Source of the DNA: Marchantia polymorpha subsp. ruderalis
Taxonomy: Eukaryota; Streptophyta; Marchantiopsida; Marchantiales; Marchantiaceae
Length of the DNA: 64,000 nucleotides
Direction: 5' to 3'
Assembly: GCA_037833965.1 (NCBI GenBank)
Contig: AP031356.1
Coordinates: 16,886,501-16,950,500, forward strand
Positions 8,617 to 22,900 of the stretch are shown here, one piece after another. Made by a program: the position numbers and the translations under genes. How positions within the stretch are numbered: the first letter of the stretch is position 1; each line of letters begins with the position of its first letter. The notes under the pieces are model-generated. The model was given only the letters and a program-made list of their open reading frames with translations. It did not search any database and was not told the DNA's origin.

Positions 8617-11600
8617 TCCTTTTGTAAAGCTTCTCCTGGAGCATGAGATGGAGTGGACGTCCAGTGTTGCTCTGTGCAGTGGTGTACTTCTTTGACCGTG
8701 GGCGGCTGCCTGTCCGACTGATAATCATCGTCCAATGCGCTTTTTTCTCGCAGGAGAACGTGTGCAGCCATGTTGCGCGTTCTTTGGCTCCCTCTTTTGC
8801 TCCCTCTTGTCATGATGTCTGATGATCTCATGCGTCGAGCTTCATGCGAAGAGGGTCCGGACGGGAGGATGTCATGAACCCCCCGACGAGCCTCGACCAT
8901 CGACAGGAGGGGAGGAGTACGAGGCGATGTTAAGACTCGGCGTTGTGTTGCTGTGATCAGCGTTTGAGCATTTCCTCATCCGGGCATGGCGGAAGCAAAG
9001 CAAGCGCATCCATTGATGCCTGCCTGCGACGAGGTCGGAGGTCCACTGAGCGAAGTACTGCCTGCACACGCTCCAGTTCGAGGCTTCCTTCCTTCCTTCC
9101 TTTCTTAGTGCCTTGCGTTCCGAGAGATGGATGCTGGCCCATCCGATCCCATGCCTACAACAATGCAACAGCAGCAGCGTCGGTCATTGCCCTTACGAGA
9201 GACGAGCTATATATATCTTGCACGGCTGCCACTTGGCGAGGGACTGTCAGGGAGCGCATTAGCGGGAGACTTTGCGGGCTCTGAGAGTCCGAGAGCAGTC
9301 ACTGCAAGGGAAAGCGAGTGAAGCAGGAGAGGTAGTAGCTAAGGGAGCTGCTTTTCTGGACCTGCGCAACCGCAATGCTGCTGCTGCTGCTTCTTCTTCT
9401 CCTCCTTCTTCTTCCTCTTCATCATCTTACAGGAAGGGGAGGGATGATGATGAGAGTCACATGCCGTTCTAAGCGAGTACCGAGAGGACTGTTGGTGGCA
9501 GAGGCAGAGGCAGTTGTGCCTGCCTGCCTGCCTGTCTGCCTGCTTGCTTTGGTATGTCCAGATATTCTCTAGAAACGTACATCAATCACGACTACAAGAT
9601 GCTGCAGCAGCAGTACGTCAGCGAAATCGCAGCTCCAGCCACAGCTCTTCTCAATTGTCTAGAATGCACTTATTGCTCTTATGATTTTCCTCACGTCTCA
9701 GAAGTCCTCGAGAACTCCGTGGATCGTAGAAGGAATGAACTTATCCCTGCGATAAACAATTCCGAGCTCTGCCTGCCTTAGTTCGTAGCCCTTACGACGA
9801 CGTCGACCTACATTCATTGCCTGTGGACGACGAGGCCGTCCTTGCAAGTCCATAGCTCTGTAAGTATGAAGAATCAGAAGAAGAAGGAACGACCGCACCT
9901 CATTTCACCACGAGCTCGCTCCTTCTCGAAAGCTCTGGGAGAAACAAACGGGCGAAAAGAAACATTTGTTTATGGATGTCATCCTTACAATGATTGGATG
10001 AGGATTCCCCCTTGTACTCGAGCTGGAGTTGGAATGAAGGCAGCGGCTCGCAGTACGAGCGAAATCGATTCACTCATGCTCTCATGATTCGCTGTCCGAA
10101 CATAATTGACTGATGTCATGACCAGCGTAATGAGCCACTCTCCAACTTGAGCCATCACATTGCACATGGTCTTTGACGCCACGTCCGGCAGCCGAGAGTT
10201 GAAAGCTGTGCTGCTGCCCTCCGCATCTCGCCTGGGAATCTCGACCACCCCCAACCTCATCCAGCAGCCGACCACGACCGCTCCCTTCCACTGGCTGTTC
10301 CGTAGGCATTCCACAACCGAATGCACAACAAACAATCCATCGACGTCTCCTCCTCCTGTGTCCATATTCTAGAATTTATCCCATGTCTCGGAGCTAGACA
10401 AACTATTCTCCTTGATTTTTCTATTCCATAAACAGCAGAGGACACAACGCATACGCTCATACATTCAGCTCCACGGTAACTCGCGAGGATTTCTTCTCTC
10501 TTCTGAGACAAACCACCCCCACCCCCACCCCCACTTACTCTTATGATTCAGTTCTCGAGAAGGCCCAAAGGCTGCGTATGCTGCCGCTCCTGCTCTGCTC
10601 GCAATTGGTCTCGAATTATGACGCTCATTCGAGGAGTCCGTTCTCGCTCAGGCTTTTGGCACCCTTGCACCTGCGATGGTGACGAGGGGGCCAAAAGTTG
10701 ACCACTGTTGTCTTGGGGAGTTTGCATGACGATCATGCATGATGCTGGTGCTAGGAAATCAGGCGGGCTGAGCTGGTGGAGCTGGCGGACGAGATGAGAG
10801 CAGTCCAATCACTCGCTCACTGCTTCTGGGCCGCCATCAAGGAAACGGACTCGCTTGTGGATCACAGGCAGGATCGCCCAGTCACATGTTGTGGCTTTGA
10901 AGCATGGGAATATTTCTAAGCCCCGAGTCCACCTGTCTGCGAGCCTGCAGCACCCCCGCCCTGCTGATGTTACCGGCCGGTATCTCTCGAGCTCTGCTGC
11001 CTCCGCTGTCAGAGTAAGAGTCAGAATCGTTATCTATTCTCTCCCTCGCCGGACATTATCAGCTGCTCTGCTCTGCTCTCCTCTGCTCAGCAGGCCAGAA
11101 AGATTCCGTGTCCGAGAACTGGAAACTTTTGTGCAAGTTTCTGGAAGGGACGGGGAAGGAAGGAAGTCTCCGAGATCATCGTCTCGGCTGATAAAATTCA
11201 GGACTATAGACGGACTCACGGATTTAGATGAAATTCTGATGAAATGCTCACATGAAATTTTGCATGCAAAGTGTCCAAAACGTCCTGTTCGAAAAGTTTC
11301 TGCACTTGGCTCGATTCGATTGGATTTGGGACGTTTGTAGTTTAAGGGAACACGAGGGAAACTTTGTCTGGAGTCTGCGTTTGCTCTCGATCCATCCCGT
11401 GAGGCTCCTTCCGATTCTCCAACCAATCTCCCTGGACCATCCCTCCCTCGGTCCTGTTAATCTCTCTCCTCGGAATGACCAATTCAGCCACAGAATGTAA
11501 TTCTCCCATGGACATGCGGACTACATGTTCGCAGCTCGAGAAAACCATGTCTTGGTCGTAACTCAAGTACTAGGCCTCCCTCCCGCCCTTTCACCCAGCA

Positions 11601-13517
11601 AGCAGCAGAAGGTTCTGATTCTCCCGCAAAGCTGAAGCGCTATGCAGTTAAAATCCAAAATACACATGGATCAGAGAATGTTCGCTGGGTACGTAGAAGC
11701 CGACATCCGATTTGGTATCCGAGCAATGGCATCTCGAGGAACTGTGACCAAACGCGGAGTTGAGATCAGATGATGGTCCAGCTGGGCAAGCTCTTGCGTC
11801 GATGGTCCACTCATATGACTTGCTTGAAATTCAATCTTTGTGTGCCGAAGTCTTGCCTGTCCAGGAACAAGGTTCTTTTGTCGGCTTCGTAGATTAACAT
11901 GAGAGGTGCCAGCATTTTGGAGACAGCGAGTGTAGTGTGCGAGACACACTCTTTCTTTAGCTCTCACTTCCCAAAAAGGATAATGTGCTCCCGACACACG
12001 AAGGGAAGGCTTACACAGTGACACTGTCACAGATTTGACAAGTCGTTGCTCTGGAGGAGAGCAATGATAGCGTAGCAAGTGTCAACCACTTCCACGGTAA
12101 AAAAGCATCCTCAGGTTGATAGATAGAATCACATGCTGTTGGCCCAGAACCTCTTCCGCAATCAATCTTGGTGTGACCATTTGCTTCATACAGCCACTTA
12201 CCTTCAGTTGTCCGAAGGAGAATTGCATCGCCTTCCTCGCTCTCTCCCATCCTGCCTATCTGTCTCCACAGCACATACCTCTACCTCTCTGCCATCTGAA
12301 TTTAGACCCTTCAGATGACAGCTCTAATTTCCTAGTGTCACTTATCAAGCCAAGCCCAGCCATGCTGCGCCGATTGAGTGTTGAACTCGTTCACCTCCAA
12401 ATGACAAGTAAGCAAATTGGGCCCTCGCCTTTTTCAGAGTGAGTTGGAGGGACCAACGTTTATCCGACTCTATCCATCGAAGGTGTCCTCCTCATGTAAA
12501 CTACATTAAAGATAATACACTTTTAGTCTTCTGTGATGACATCAAGTATCGTAAAACTCCAGAGTGCGATAAGTTTTGAGGCCATATACTCAAGTGTGTG
12601 TGGAGATACCCAACATTTTACACATCCCATGGACATAACTAGCATTAACAAATGTTGTACTGGTTCCAGTTCGCAGCTGGCTTGAGGTAGTCCGGATATA
12701 GGGAGTTAGTCATCGAAGGCTAAAGTAATCGAAATCAAAGACAAACATCGCACGGGTCAGCAAAGTAGACCTTCACTACAGAGAGTCAACCACGAAAGTC
12801 TTAAGTACCGAAAGTTCCTCGATGTGGACTAAGGTTCAGAAAGCTTATATCAACGTTTACAGACAAGATTTTCTTTAACTTCAGGGACTGTGAAGAAGAG
12901 TGTAATTACAGATCTGAGTGGGATGACGCCCTTCAGAGTACTCTTCTCTTCCCCTCTCTTGCGCTGCTGTTGCTGTTGGTGCATTGCATGCGATGCACGG
13001 ATAGAATCTGAATAAGTGGATCCAAATCTGATCCTATTCACCGTGCCAAGACAGGCAAAGCACCAAGACAAATGCAGCGCCACATATCACATACATCTAT
13101 CAATCAGAAGACTACATATATTCTCGCAAAGTGATAACGGGCCCATAGATGACCAAATCACAAGGCCCATGAGCTTATCTTACGGAGTCTCGTGTAGGCC
13201 AACCCGCAAGCGTTAGTTAGTCCTGACCATCGAAACATGACTTTGCCCTGATTCATGCAGAACTTATATTCCACCGCTCTAAGCCACAACCCTGAGCACA
13301 CGCCCAATAATAGGAGCATTAGACCCACCAATTGGAAAAAGTTGAAATTATTTACAAGCATATTGACCGACTCCGGAGCCTTACCCAATCACTCTCTCAC
13401 TTGCAGCCTCTTTTAGACCACCTGCTCCGTGGACTCCTTCGTGTATATGCACCAGAGCTCATATACATCCATTGAGACTCTGACTAAGGAGGGCTTTGAC
13501 GTTCCTCGGCAGCAGCT
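8617..13517. other. GC-rich island, then mixed intergenic DNA; no supported gene
   Basis: From about 8.8 to 11.2 kb the DNA is GC-rich with CTG/CTT microsatellites (9374-9422), a TATA-like tract (TATATATATC near 9209) and a CCCCCA run near 10513-10534. Many overlapping frames on both strands have low-complexity composition. From 11.3 to 13.5 kb composition is more balanced but no coding frame with splice logic was found. Confidence 0.5.
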
Positions 13518-13936
13518 CTAGAGAGGCTCGATTTCCAAAGGTGATCGATCTTGTTTTAACAGACGCAGAAGCCATGTTGGAATCCACCGTATGAACTCGG
13601 CTTGGAATTCCCCGGCCACAAGTTATGGAAGAAACAGAACAAAAGCCAGGATCCAAATGCTTGAAATGAAACCGAGAAAAGAAAATCATGACGTACTTTA
13701 CCACCACAACCCAGCACGTTTATCTTGTGAGAAGAGACTCGAATCGTTTGTGGGTTCTTGAGATCTGAAATGGTCATGCAACAAAACTCAAGATAATCAA
13801 GAGATGGAACCCACACAGTAAAGCTCTGCCCAGGATGATGAGATCTATCGTCATCATCAGACCAGAATGGAATGGATGTGTTGTTATGTTGCCGGCTCAT
13901 GACGTACCGAATATTACAGTGAGGGTTTCGAAACAG
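13518..13936 (-). CDS. Hypothetical two-exon fragment
   Basis: On the minus strand an exon 13936-13702 follows an acceptor-like sequence (ctctaaccaagcaag) and reads LFRNPHCNIRYVMSRQ, then QSFTVWVPSLDYLEFCCMTI. It ends in phase 1 at GTGGTG|GTAAAG. A 101-nt intron leads to an exon 13600-13518, which completes the frame as AEFIRWIPTWLLRLLKQDRS and a TAG stop. The composition and the phase match favour real coding origin. The family is not recognised and no start exon was found upstream, so this may be the 3' part of a gene or a relic. A competing frame in the second part (SITFGNRASLELLPRNVKAL) is also protein-like. Confidence 0.4.
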
Positions 13937-16848
13937 CTTGCTTGGTTAGAGGACATTGGATTGATCCGTGTAAATTTATTGCTGATCAAGCTTGCTATGC
14001 AAGATTAGTAGTCTAAAAGCTGACTATTTCACAGAATTCAGAGCAACCTCTTAAGGGCTCCTCTTCTATTCTCTTTCTTCACGCGCAAGCAAGCGAATGC
14101 TATCAAAGTCACTAATAGACGTGGCAAACAAACATTTCCTGCATCCGATGTGAGGCTTACAATGTTCTGTTTGGATCCTTTCTACGTTTAAAGAGATGAC
14201 CGCCTCGAGCAGCTGCTGCTAATGCTTGTGGTATGAATCGCAGCCCAGCCAACACGTAGATCCAGAAGGGGAGAGAAAGAGATGGAAACGAGAAAATAAA
14301 AGATTACTCTGGCAGACTTCCAATCCACTCGGTCAAGTTATGGCATAGCCCATGACCTAATTCTGACGACTGCTGAGCAAAAGTGTATTTTGAAAAGGGG
14401 AGAAAGAAACTATAGAATCTAAAAGGGACAAAGCAGTTGTGAACAAAGAGATGGTGAGTCTTTTTAGGAAAGCATAATGTCTTTCCAACGGAAGAAGAAG
14501 ATGAGAGAAGTGAAGGAGCGAGCGAGCGAGGGAGGAATGGAATTAATTTTCATGCAACCAGAAAACTGGAGCTCAATGATTTGTCCTACAACTCCTATCA
14601 ACATCTCTACGCCAGTCCTCCTTCGTCGTCCAAACGTTCATCATCATTCCTATACATGCATAGGTACATCGAGCTCGTAGAAAACAACAAAACCAGTGCA
14701 CTGTAACGCGACAAGGGAGCCATATTATGCCTCATTCGTGTGTGCATCACATGGATGATAGAAACGCATGAAGGAAGAAGAGAACAAGGGGATGGCGGTT
14801 CTCGTGATAAGTGAAGGAAGTATAAGACATGATACACGTCTGTTGATTCTCATCTCTTGTAATTTAGTCATGGGAAAGTGTTCCCTTTCCCAATAGTGCT
14901 TATTGTGATTCTCCCTCCTTTAACGTATGCATAGCCTTTCTGAACTCATACCTCATCTCATCGCATCATCGAGTGCCACAAACGGTTTCATAGATGGATG
15001 GGTGCAAGCATATGCTGCTGCGCACACGCCATTCCCCCATGGCCTGGGATCGGTAGCTCGGCCCGAGTAGAGATGGAAGTTTTCGCATCAGACATGCTCC
15101 TCCAGCAGGAAACTATCCGAAATGCCGAAGTTCCTTCTTTTTGTACGCTTTTAGTTCTCGGACCGACTTATTCTTCACTCCAGATCTATGTTTTGTATTG
15201 TGTAGGGCGATTTTGAGCCTGAATTTTACTTTTCCCCGAGAGTCTTAGGTCTGGGCACTTCACGCTGCAACACGTGTTCGTCCAGCTTTGAACCTGGGCC
15301 ATGCGGACTTGTTGGTAATGATGATGGACTTGGGAATACAGTAGATTTAAAAGGTTCCGATCCATACCTTACCAGAAAGAGGGAATCAGCGGATGCCCAT
15401 CGCCGGCTCCTTCTCCTTCTCCCGCGCAACATTTCTTGCCTAGTCCACAGGTTGCCACCCCAGTCCTGCCCGAGAAGATGACTTCTGATCGCATTTGTCA
15501 TGTTATGTCGTGAATGCGTCCGACTTCGGTTGGTCCAATTGGTGACGTTTTTCACATCCGGTCGAAGCGCGCGGAACATTCGCTCGAGCTCGAGCTCTGT
15601 TCCTTCGCCTCCGAACTTCTATGTCTTCCAGCGCACAACTTCTTCGCAGACGGAAGGGCCAAGTGAGCAAGCAAGAAGCGTCTAGGGTCTCAAGTCGAGC
15701 TCCAAACTTCCAAATCCGAGTCAACAACAACATCGGTGACACGCTCGAGCGAGGAATGGCGGACACATCTCCGAGACTTGAGAGCAGCAGCAGCAGGAGG
15801 AGCACCGACAGCATGAGACTCGTCGGCCGAGCAAGATGATGATGCCTCGGAACCCCCAAACCCGGAGGGAGGGAGGCGAACAAAGCGTAGAAAGTGTCGG
15901 AGGGCACGCCATAGCATGCACACGAACATTTGTAAAGGTGGAGGGAGCTTCGAGTCCTGCGCATCATTTCCCTTTCCCCATGAAGCGATTCGTGCTCGAC
16001 ATGTTGCACCTTGTCCCGACCTTCTTGCGACGACGCCATCCGCCCACAGCCTGACGTCGATGGAGCCCAAGGCACCGACCGATTCCATTCCATTCCATTT
16101 TCATTTTCTCGATTGCCGACCCCATCGACATCAAATTCCACAAGATCTAATTCCAATTTGGCTATTTGTAAATTAATCACATCGCATGACAACACCCTTC
16201 TAGAACAACTCGTTCCCTAAATTCTCATGGTGAAGATGCATGGGCATGTGTTGTCATAAACTCTTTATGATATCACTTCGTTCCTTTAGTAATTTTTATA
16301 TTTCAAAGTTAATGATCGTGTGCTTGACATTTATTATACGAATTGGAGATTTTTCAATTATATATGGCAATACCGTACTTCATCAAAATGTAATAGATTG
16401 ATTTTTCAGATTAATTTCTTTGAGTATAAATTATTCATAAGACGGCTTCTTCTTTGATTGTGCAGATGGATCAAAATATGTACCTCAAGAAGTCGTGTTC
16501 AACTGGAAGTTTGAAATATACTTTTCTGATATGACAGAAGAATTCAAATCAAATTTAAGTGTTTAGGGGTAAACAAGTTCAATGGTATATGTATCAGTTG
16601 AAGATGCATATTTTCAAAAAGTATGTTCGCTCAATAATTTTAAGAAAAATCAAATCCAATGATATTATTACTAATAATGTGTAGTTTATGTACATTTTAG
16701 TTCTACTTTATGTTTTATTTATTACCTCAAGACAAATGTAACTTAAAGTGGAAACTGAATAATTTAAATACTTTTGTATAATCTTAATAAAAATGTTAAA
16801 TATCATGAAGCTCCATGCATATGATACTTCAGAATTTGTAAAAACTTA
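13937..16848. other. Intergenic; GC-rich island at 15.2-16.1 kb
   Basis: No gene supported. The island at 15.2-16.1 kb has overlapping Ser/Arg/Leu-rich frames on both strands, typical of GC-rich noncoding DNA. From about 16.2 kb the sequence turns sharply AT-rich. Confidence 0.5.
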
Positions 16849-16953
16849 ACATACTTGAGGACATATACATTAAACTTCTAAATTATATGCACATACTTGA
16901 GGACGTGTACATTACAATTTTACACTATATGCACATACTTGAAGAAGTGCAAA
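16849..16953 (+). repeat. 42-bp tandem repeat, about 2.4 copies
   Basis: Units starting acatacttgagga recur at 16849, 16891 and 16933, an exact 42-base spacing. The units are diverged. They lie in an AT-rich stretch. Confidence 0.75.
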
Positions 16954-19900
16954 TAAAAATAAATTTGAACTTCAAGTAATTTCATCACAAAAAGATAAAA
17001 TATTATACATATACATGTACTCTGCAAAAAAAATATAAAATTGAGTGGAGTATACGTACACGTCAGTTTTACAAATGTGGAATTGTCTACAAAACTATCA
17101 GACGCAAAATTTAAATGAACGTCATCCATCGAACTGTACAAACCTCCAAAGAAAGGTCTACACACTTGTTGCTATATCCACTCAAATTATCTTAAAATTA
17201 TTGCAAATCAACCAGATAAATAATCTCTTGATTCACAGTAGGTTTTGGCTGCATTTGTGAAGCTGCTTTATAATTGTCGATATTGATTTGCAACCCAATG
17301 GATCACACAAAGTGTCTACTGTACGAGCTATCTTCCTCCTGTCTTACATTTGAATTTGAATGTCAAAATTCAACTCAGCTAGAAACCACTGACGACCGAT
17401 AGCTCATCGATAAGAGTCCATCCATACCCATCCCATCAACCAGGTACGATGACAAAGGCTCCAAGCTCTTCATCACATCCCGTCTCAACTTGTTACAAGA
17501 ACTACGTAGTAGGCGTTTGTGCGCCAATCAAGGGGGGGAGGGGAGAAATTGTGGTTCATGGCGGGATATGCGAGTCGGTACCGGGAGACGTCGGCAGCGA
17601 CCGCGGGGTCGAATTTCGGACTTCGGGGGGAGGAGGAGTTCTACTACAGTCCGGTTGGAGCCGGGCGAGCGCCGAAGTTGCTGGTGTAGCGAGGGGCTGA
17701 CGGCGCGGTGACCGAGAGAGTAGAGACGATGGTTCCTCCCCATCCATTCTCTCGAGCCTTGGGCTTGGGCTTGGGCCTGGGCCTGGAGCCGCGAGCCCGA
17801 AGGGGGGCCGAATGCGTGGCCAGAAACAAGGGAAGGAGGGAGGGAGGGAGGGAGGGAGGGAGGTCGCACGTAAAGTACGATCCAACGAGCAGCCGGCGGT
17901 CGGTCGCTCCTCGAACCGGATGTTGTCGTTCGAACAAGGCGGGACGCAACGGCAGCATGCCCTTAGCACTCGACAAGCATCCATGCTTCGGAAGAACTGG
18001 TGGCAGCCACGACGACACCGATTGATGGCGCCTCTCGAGTCTCGAGTCTCGAGTCGAGCGCAGGTGGTCGAGAGCGTCTGCTTGCTCCATGTCATTCTTT
18101 TCAGGAAACACGGACGAAGCGTCGTCCTACTTGGCCCAGCCCCAGCCCCAACCCCAACCCCAAAGCCCCAAGCCTCCCCGCAATCTCCAAGCAATCTCGC
18201 AGGAATTGCTTTGGAGCCCCAGAGATGAGTGGTTGCTGTGTGACATATCCCACCGCGCACGCATTCATTCTTGCTTCATTCTTGCATTCGTGACTAAACA
18301 CTGAACAGAACGAATGAAAGTTTCAACAACCCGGATCCGGAGAAGAGCATGGGGAGGTCGGAAGAATGTAAAAGTCCCGAATCGAGACGAGAGGCTGAGT
18401 GGGCTCATCTTGAGAAATGCATGGAATCATCCGCGATCCAGGAATAGGACCTTCGGGTTCGAAGATGGGTCCGGGAAGCGCAATTCCAACTTTCCAGCTC
18501 GAGGTAGTATATACTTCGAGTGAAAACGCGCGGCGGGAGCAAGCAAGGTGACAAAATATGTGCGCCTCCCCGAGACATACATATTACACCACTTTTGGGT
18601 ATCCTGGCCTACAGAGAACAGCGTACAGCTACAGGCTAGTCGGGTACACTAGATTCTGATCTTATCCCAAGGCAGGATTATTAGGCCGAGTGTATAATGA
18701 TCACGAGATACAGAGAGCAGGCAGTGTGCTACGAAGGAACAAGGGAACAGAACCAGGCGAGGCGTGGGCTGTCCTCTGGAAAAGTGTCGCATACACAAAC
18801 GCTAGATTCGGATGTCTAGCTACAAGTGTACCGTGATGTATTATGATGGTAGACGGCCGGTGTGCTGTGTTCGTAGGTGAGCCTCAGAAGATCTTGTTCA
18901 AATGAGTGCGCAAGCGAGAGAGCGAGGAGGAGGTCGAAAATCGGTGAGCTTGGGAAAAGCTGGACCGAACCGAGCTGAACTGTAATCAGTGTGGGTCGAA
19001 CTTCGAAGGTCTGGGGTTCTCGGATGCCTCGAGGCACAGCATCTGAAAAGGTGCTCTAGGTTTGCCCGAGGAGAAACTTTGTGCACATTTGGAGCAGCGC
19101 ATGCTAGAATTTGGTTAGTGGAAGGTGGTGGTGAGGGTGGTCCCACAGGCAAGCAGGTACAACGATCATGTGTTTGTAGGTGCCTGTGATACCTTCAAAA
19201 CGGAAGTGGGTGAAGCTTTTGAACATAGCAGCCAATCCTCATCCGCGCGCTCAGAGTACATCGTCCGAGTGCAAGGGAGGGAGGCACACAAACCAAATGT
19301 CTGCTTCCTCCTCCTCTGATTCCCTCAGATAGAAAGTGGGTGATACTCTGTACACACAGCCAACACCCTCAACCTCCTTACATCCTCAATGGCCAGGAGG
19401 AGGACGAGGGTACGTGATCTGGGCTGAGCAGAGGCAGGTGCCAACAATCTCGAAATCCCCAGAGCTCAACACATCTGTCTCACCAGAAGGTCGGTGAAGC
19501 GTCGAGTGTCTCGGTCATCTGGAACACCATAACCAACACCCGCACTCACACACCAACTGTATGTTGTCCCCCACAAAGCGCAAAGCCAGGCAAGGCAGGC
19601 AGGCTGTGTGCGTTGGGGCAGGTACCCAAAATATTGCAGTTTTCAGAGCTCATGTGAGTTCGGGTCCTGAGAGCAGACGTCTGCGATGAACTGGAAGCTC
19701 ATAACAAACAACCCGCGACTCCTCACAAAAGTTTGTCCCTTCATAGAATTGTGAAGCTGGACAGCAGGTGGGCTATGTGCTCGCTCACGCCTACATGCAT
19801 CAGACCTGCTGGCATTCTGGTGAAACGTAATCCGTCCGTCGAGGTCGAACTTCTCACTTTACCGCCCGTGGAACAAGTTGCCAAATGTAGCTCACCCTCC

Positions 19901-22900
19901 AGAAGACCGAGATGTCAGTCATGCCCTCACAACTTTCCGGAGCTGTCATCTTATGAGCCCTAACCGCCTTTTGCCATGACGAAGTGAATGTCGGATTTCG
20001 TCCGGCTCGCTTTTGCTTCCTCCATACTCCTCCCGCTGTTAAAGTGGTCGCACCTCCCTCCCTCTTGCCGCATTGAAGACCACTCTCGGGTTCTCCTGCT
20101 CTTTTGGCTTCAGACATTGTCTCCGCACTTTCGCACATGCCCATCTATGGCGATCACCCTTTTGATTGCGACATCGCCAAACTCTCGACATCCGAATTGC
20201 ATGAGGACAGACATGTCGAACTCGGCTAGAGTCTGGCACGCAAGCCAGATTCCTTGGATGCCAAGAACAAGTCGGATGACACATTGTTCTCTATGCTAGT
20301 GATATCCTTACTCCATATCTGTTAGTGCCAAGCCACACACACGCACACACCCTCCTCGGAGTGAAGAAGCATGAGAGCTAATAAGTTGCTATTACATGCC
20401 CTTGCGTGCTGATGATCTCTACCTACAATATACAGCTCCGACACCCGATGACGTCCGAGAGTCAGGACATGTCCCGCAGTTACTGCAAATCGATGGGGGC
20501 ACTTCGCAAGACTTGAAGTTAGCACATCTCTGCGGGGGGCTGGGGCACGTGCAATCTTTGCAACCCTTGCACATCTCATCTCTCCATCTCACCCATATCG
20601 ACAAACCGCCATTGCTGCTACACATGAAGCGTCGTCATATTCTAGAAAGTCTCCAACATTACATCATTGATTGATTGATTGCTGCCGCTGGACGATCGTC
20701 AGTTTGTCATCCTTGATACCGATCGTTCTAGGAAGTGCCTCCCGCCCTTTATCTAACCACCCCCTCACCACATGGACGTCCGTCCATGAATATGGGGGGA
20801 GAGAGAGCCGAAAGCTTGCTTGCGCCCATGAGCGTGAGAGAGGGACAGAGCGGGAGATAAAGAACAAAGGTACTCGAGGCGAGGCCGCCGTCTAGCCCCC
20901 TGCTTTTAGAATGGCAGACAGAGCTTACAATATCACCTCGTCCATCTTCGTCCTCGACTACCGACCGGCTTGGGGGCTGGGGTTCCTCACATGCTAGGGT
21001 GCCGTTGCTCTGTCACATGTGTCTGGAGTCTGGGGTTGGGGGCTGGGGGAGGGGAGGGGGCTGGGGGTAAGGTTTGGGGCCAAGAGACTTGGGGGTAGGG
21101 GACCGGAACCAGTGACGTCTTCGTCTTGCAGATTTTCTTACACGTGAACAAACATGAATGAAAGAATTGAAGCGGGACGAGCGACCGAGCGACCGAGCGA
21201 GGGCGGAGGAGCCTATGGGCTACAGTCCGCCAAGATGCTGGGGGCTATGATGAGTACACATCTCAGTCGTGGGAATATCTAACGACGCCGTTGTGTAATT
21301 TGACGTAAGCGTAAGCTCGAGCGTGCTCGATTCGGCCTCACCCCAGAATCCATCCATTCACTTCACACTCTCGCTCCGGCCGCTGGAGGAATTTCGCTGC
21401 GAGATGACTCCACGCGACATGTGGAATGTGTCGCGAGCGGACGAGCTCTCGCATTCCAACCGCCCTCGCTGCACAGAATTCCAATTGATTGGAATCCGTC
21501 CTGGCGTGCCGGCATCTTCGAACATCCATGCTGCGGCACCAAACGGGGTCGAAAATAATTAGGCCCAGTGGTGGATCCGATAGCGCTCGAACCAAATCCA
21601 GAGCCAGCTTAACTGTCTAATAAATGAGAATATTGGCCCGCCAGATCTCCCCACATTCCTCCCCCCGTCAGTCATGTAGGGGTCCCGAAATAAGATTTCC
21701 TGTCGAGGCGAGGGGCATCGGAGGGGCTTAAATGAGCGAAATTATGCTCTGCCAGCGAAAGTGGCCAACTTGGTAGCGGGCCATTTGCAGCCTTAGGCCC
21801 TTAATGAGGAGCCCCCGAAAAGCCCCCGGAATCCGTCCGCCCGGAGGATGTCCAGGTCCAGGAATTGGACGGACGCAACAGAAAAGATTCTCGGGCGTCC
21901 CTTTTGAACGGCTTGTCGTTTAGGCGGATGCGGTGAGACTCCCGTGAGGGAGAGAGAAGCTCGGGCAGCGGGCAGCGGGCAGCGAATTCGTTGCGTTGGT
22001 TTGCGCTTTTCCTCCACGGAGACCACTGGGTCCGGGGCCGCGTGCCAGCTGTCGACTCTTCCGTCCGTCTGTCCGTCCGTGAGGACCGAGGTCGTCTCTT
22101 CCGTCAGTATCGGACGCTGCGACGGTCTCAGATCCGGACGGCCGACGGGAGTTCTCCTGCGGGCAGGCCTTCCGGGCATGTGAAAGGCCTGGGGGAAGAG
22201 ACGACGACGGGGGCAGAGGGGTTGGGGTTGGGGGTTGGGATTGGGGCTGGGGCTGGGGCTGGGGGAAGGCTAAAGGAAGGAACTCAATGGAGCGTGTACC
22301 AACTTTTCTGTCATTCATGCCTCTCTCTCTCTCTCTTTCTCCCTTTCTCTCTCTCTCGAGGAACATGTGAGACAATCTGCATCTCACCGTGCGGAGGACC
22401 ACATGCAAGGGAGAACAATCTTGAGCATCGTAAAAGTCCTACCCTTATTGGTACACACGACGTCCGATCTTATTTGCCCCCCAGAGAACAGTTACCTTAA
22501 TTCGCAATATTTGATTCATAAAATCTTATCGTGTAGTACCTCCGGCCCAGTCCAGACCAGCGCAGTCCCAAAGGCTGGTCACCTTGTCCGACTCCTAACC
22601 CGCATGCAAGCTGGCACGAGTTCGGATCCCCAAGTCCTTCCGTGAAAGGCAAACTCGCTCGCTCTTGTGTACTTGAGCTCATGACTCGCAGTCGATGTGT
22701 TTTTTACAGACTCCGCCCACAGACCACATGCAAAGTGGCACGACGTTGGGCCGGCCTAGGGGAGCTCTGCGAAAGGAAGGCCTTGGGTCTTGAGCTGCGC
22801 AGTACACTGTAAAAATGAAAGAGGAAGGTTTTGGAGGCTGGCTGGATCTACACATCCCAAAAGACACTTCTTGAACATGCAGATTGAAATTCTGGTCTGG

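Noticed and set aside
15503..16195. 230-codon minus-strand frame
   Set aside because: Low-complexity Ser/Arg/Leu content, overlapped by open frames in several other registers, no splice or family support; typical of GC-rich noncoding DNA.
17556..18260. 234-codon minus-strand frame
   Set aside because: Built partly from the GGGCCT and GGGA simple repeats, with long frames open on the opposite strand as well.
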